Of a stretch of 64,000 nt of DNA, positions 61,434 through 64,000 are shown one piece after another. The notes below the pieces were generated by a model. The model was not told where the DNA came from. It did not search any database and worked only from the letters and a program-made list of their open reading frames with translations. Within the stretch, counting starts at the first letter, position 1. The number at the start of each line of letters is the position of its first letter. Both the position numbers and the translations under genes were made by a program. The DNA comes from Tritrichomonas musculus. Its lineage: Eukaryota > Parabasalia > Tritrichomonadida > Tritrichomonadidae. The stretch lies in contig JAPFFF010000016.1 in the NCBI GenBank assembly GCA_039105265.1, forward strand, positions 1,240,001-1,304,000, given 5' to 3'.

Positions 61434-62083
61434 GAAAATATGAGAAATTTTCTACAATAATGAATTTTAATAAAAAATATACATAATGACTGTCTTTATA
61501 TATAAATTCAATTATAAAATTTAAGTATGAAATACATATTTACTTTGTTTTTGTTTTAAAAAAATGATATTAAACATAATTTTGAGAAAATAAATTTTTA
61601 ATTGAATATTAAATTTTTTCATAATTTTGTCGTTTTAAAAATCAAGTTAACAAACTGTGATCTCTTTAAAAATATATCCATTTTTTCATTGATTGATGAT
61701 ATAATATTCATGAAATTAAAATTATAATAATTTATGAATAATATATAAATCATATATTCATATATATATATATTGCACATATATTTTTGCTATACGCATG
61801 CTAAATAATTTAAAATTAATTTATATTATTATAATATATAAAATATATTTTCAATATGAAAAACGATAATTGACTATTTGATCAATGATAGTAAAGTTTT
61901 AATTAGAAATAGGTGATTTGCAATGTAATTCAATAGTAGCTATATTTTTATCTTTATTCTTATTGCTTTTGATAAATGAAATTTTTCAAAGATTTTGTGT
62001 TTTGAAAATTGAAATTGATTACAATAATTTGATTCAATTTTGTTAATATATACGTTTTTATTTTTTTTTTTATAGTTCTACGA

Positions 62084-64000
62084 ATGCTTTTGTTGTTTAC
62101 TATATTGAAGTTGCATACTTCAATGAACCAAATAATAAAAAAAGAAGATACCATTCATGACTCAGGTTCAATCGAAGATTCTGTAACATATGTTTTTGAA
62201 AATGGAATTTTAACTATAAAAGGCGAATATTTTATTGGAATTCGTGTTGAAAGTATGCAACCCTGGTTTTCATATAGATCTCAAATCAAAACTTTAATTA
62301 TTGAAGAAAACATTACGACCATTGGTGAAAAATCATTTTATAATTTAAATGAGTTAACATCAATTACACTCCCAAAAACAGTTACATATTTTGAACCTTG
62401 TGCATTTGGAAATTGCTCAAAATTATCATCAATTATTATACCTGAAGATAATGAAAAATACACAGTTAAGGATGGCGTAGTTTATTCAAAAAACATGGAT
62501 ATTATTGTATTTGTTCCTATATTAAGATCAATAGATTATATAATTCCAAAAGAAGTTTATCGTATTGATATTTATGCTTTTTATTTCTGTCAAAACAAAA
62601 GTATAACCATTCCAGAAACAATAACGGAAATATCATATTATGCATTTTCTAACAGTTATGGTACGATCTCAATTGATATCCCAAATAGTGTTACTGTAAT
62701 TGGAAGCAATGCATTTGATGAATTTCAAACATTAGAAACTGTTTATATTGGAAATGGAGTAACCAAACTTCATGAATATGTTTTTGGTAATTGCAAAAAT
62801 TTAAAAACAGTTATATTCAAAGAAAAATGTCAAATTAATTTAATTTCAGAAGGCACATTTTATAATTGCTTAAGTTTATCAACGATTGAAATACCTGATA
62901 GCATTACAAGAATATCTAATTTTGCATTTAGCAATTGTAAATCATTAGAAACAATTGATATTCCATCCAATGTGATTAGCATAGGTGAAAGAACATTTAA
63001 AAACTGTTCAAATTTGGCCTCGATAACATTTCATGATGGATTGAATTCAATTGATATTGAAGCATTTAATTTATGTGACAATTTGAAGTTTATTGACTTA
63101 CCAGATACTGTGTCAAATCTTGGAATTTATGCCTTTAGTGATACTGGAGTCATTTCAGTTAGATTTAGTAGAAATTTGACATATATATCATCATATATAT
63201 TTTTTCATTGCTCAGAATTGGTTTCGATCATTATTCCTAACAATATTACAAAAATTTATGATTCAGCATTTAGACAGTGTTCAAGTCTTAAATATGTTTT
63301 TATAGCTGACACAGTTACAGAAATAAATTCATATGCATTTGATACAAATTGTCGTGTAGCCATAGTATTTTATGCAGGAACATATGAACCAATATTAGGC
63401 GATTCACCATTTGATAGCCACTTTAACATTAAAGTGCCTATTGAATACAATAGTAGTAGCTTGGATAAAATTACTGTTAATAAGACTCTTAAATATAATG
63501 AATTAACTGATAAAATAGTTTGGATGTTTGACACTTTAAATTGTGATTTAACCATTTTAGGGTTTGGTGAAATTCCTGATTATTCTTCACCATCAGAAAC
63601 ACCTTGGAGTTCATATATAACATCCATAAAAACCGTTTATATTGATAGTGGAATTACTTCAATTGGAAACAATTCTTTTTCTTCATGCATTAATTTACAA
63701 TCTTTGAAATTTGGCAATTATGTCAAGCGAATTGGATCGTTTGCATTTCACAATTGTGCCAATTTAAGAGGATTGCTTGAATTACCAAAAACTGTTACAT
63801 CAATTGAAGATTCTGCTTTTGCAGGCACAAATTTAGAAAATGTAACTTTTTATGGTGAAAATGAACCAAATTGTCCCAATGCTTTCAATTTGATTGGATC
63901 AAAACCATCTTCTTCATTGATTGCAACTGTCATTGGCAATTATACTGGAACATCGTTATGTGGAATCCAACTAAACAAAGGAAATGATGACGTTTCAAAT
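62084..64000 (+). CDS. BspA-like leucine-rich-repeat surface protein (3' partial)
   Basis: The frame opens at ATG 62084 and runs without a stop to the window end (639 codons). Residues 1-13 (MLLLFTILKLHTS) form a short hydrophobic start, probably a signal peptide. From about residue 75 it is TpLRR/BspA repeats of ~23 residues, with F-x-x-C-x-x-L-x-x-I-x-I-P-x-x-V-x-x-I as the core: SFYNLNELTSITLPKTVTYF, AFGNCSKLSSIIIP, AFSNCKSLETIDIPSNV. A break in the regular array (about residues 435-510) is followed by a second block of repeats. BspA-like proteins form one of the largest surface families of trichomonads, often with a C-terminal membrane anchor, which would lie beyond the window. Adhesion is inferred from the family. 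Confidence 0.9.
   Translation, partial: MLLLFTILKLHTSMNQIIKKEDTIHDSGSIEDSVTYVFENGILTIKGEYFIGIRVESMQPWFSYRSQIKTLIIEENITTIGEKSFYNLNELTSITLPKTVTYFEPCAFGNCSKLSSIIIPEDNEKYTVKDGVVYSKNMDIIVFVPILRSIDYIIPKEVYRIDIYAFYFCQNKSITIPETITEISYYAFSNSYGTISIDIPNSVTVIGSNAFDEFQTLETVYIGNGVTKLHEYVFGNCKNLKTVIFKEKCQINLISEGTFYNCLSLSTIEIPDSITRISNFAFSNCKSLETIDIPSNVISIGERTFKNCSNLASITFHDGLNSIDIEAFNLCDNLKFIDLPDTVSNLGIYAFSDTGVISVRFSRNLTYISSYIFFHCSELVSIIIPNNITKIYDSAFRQCSSLKYVFIADTVTEINSYAFDTNCRVAIVFYAGTYEPILGDSPFDSHFNIKVPIEYNSSSLDKITVNKTLKYNELTDKIVWMFDTLNCDLTILGFGEIPDYSSPSETPWSSYITSIKTVYIDSGITSIGNNSFSSCINLQSLKFGNYVKRIGSFAFHNCANLRGLLELPKTVTSIEDSAFAGTNLENVTFYGENEPNCPNAFNLIGSKPSSSLIATVIGNYTGTSLCGIQLNKGNDDVSN

Larger units (their letters stand above)
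60541..62083. other. AT-rich intergenic stretch with homopolymers
   Basis: No gene supported; frames at 60864-61130 and 61960-62154 arise from homopolymers or the antisense of the BspA-like start. It contains poly(A) 60982-61013, poly(T) 61256-61287, a (TA)n tract at 61399-61429 and the inverted repeat listed separately. The ~60 bp before the BspA-like ATG end in T-runs and TATAG. Confidence 0.5.

Overview
The window looks like nuclear DNA of a parabasalid protist, most likely a trichomonad close to Tritrichomonas or Trichomonas. The evidence is a very AT-rich, intron-poor sequence carrying trichomonad gene families: a giant Pmp-like right-handed beta-helix surface protein, a BspA-like leucine-rich-repeat protein, protein kinase/Sel1-repeat fusions, a membrane subtilisin, a membrane LCAT-like acyltransferase and inactive ubiquitin-hydrolase relatives. 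A Polinton and other DNA transposons are present, and initiator-like TCAYW motifs lie 17-26 nt upstream of three start codons. The species cannot be fixed from sequence reading alone.

Layout. 1-5.2 kb: the 3' end of an unknown gene, a GC-rich dispersed repeat, a decayed Tc1/mariner-type transposase, a decayed ubiquitin-hydrolase-like gene and a 97-bp MITE. 6.1-14.4 kb: an 8.36-kb foldback transposon whose 2.36-kb terminal inverted repeats are almost identical. It has 9-bp target duplications and GGG/CCC ends, so I call it a Mutator-like element; its centre holds only decayed gene pieces. 15.8-27.9 kb: one 4,048-residue surface protein with a ~52-copy 24-bp minisatellite and a 1,593-bp tandem duplication. 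28.2-31.3 kb: a second MITE, a VPS9-domain Rab GEF and tRNA-Ile(UAU). 31.6-38.3 kb: two related Sel1-repeat pseudogenes, one still attached to a protein kinase fragment, around a small C2-like gene and an ankyrin-like scrap.

39.3-44.0 kb: a compact, young Polinton-family insertion (4.7 kb, 301-bp terminal repeats, 5-bp target duplication). 45.1-46.3 kb: three covarying palindromic hairpins and a decayed transposase-like gene. 46.9-57.7 kb is the best-preserved gene block: PP2A B56 regulatory subunit, LCAT-like acyltransferase, an unrecognised Glu-rich tandem-repeat protein and a membrane subtilisin. 57.8-60.5 kb: a 2.75-kb non-autonomous element with TA target sites and IR/DR-type ends. 62.1 kb to the end: a BspA-like surface protein running off the window.

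The intact genes fall into two loose groups: a cell-surface/secretory set (Pmp-like, BspA-like, subtilisin, LCAT, all with a signal or anchor segment) and a trafficking/signalling set (VPS9 GEF, PP2A B56, C2-like). Nothing suggests operons. Most of the rest is transposon-derived or decaying family members, and at least five distinct inverted-repeat element types sit within 64 kb.
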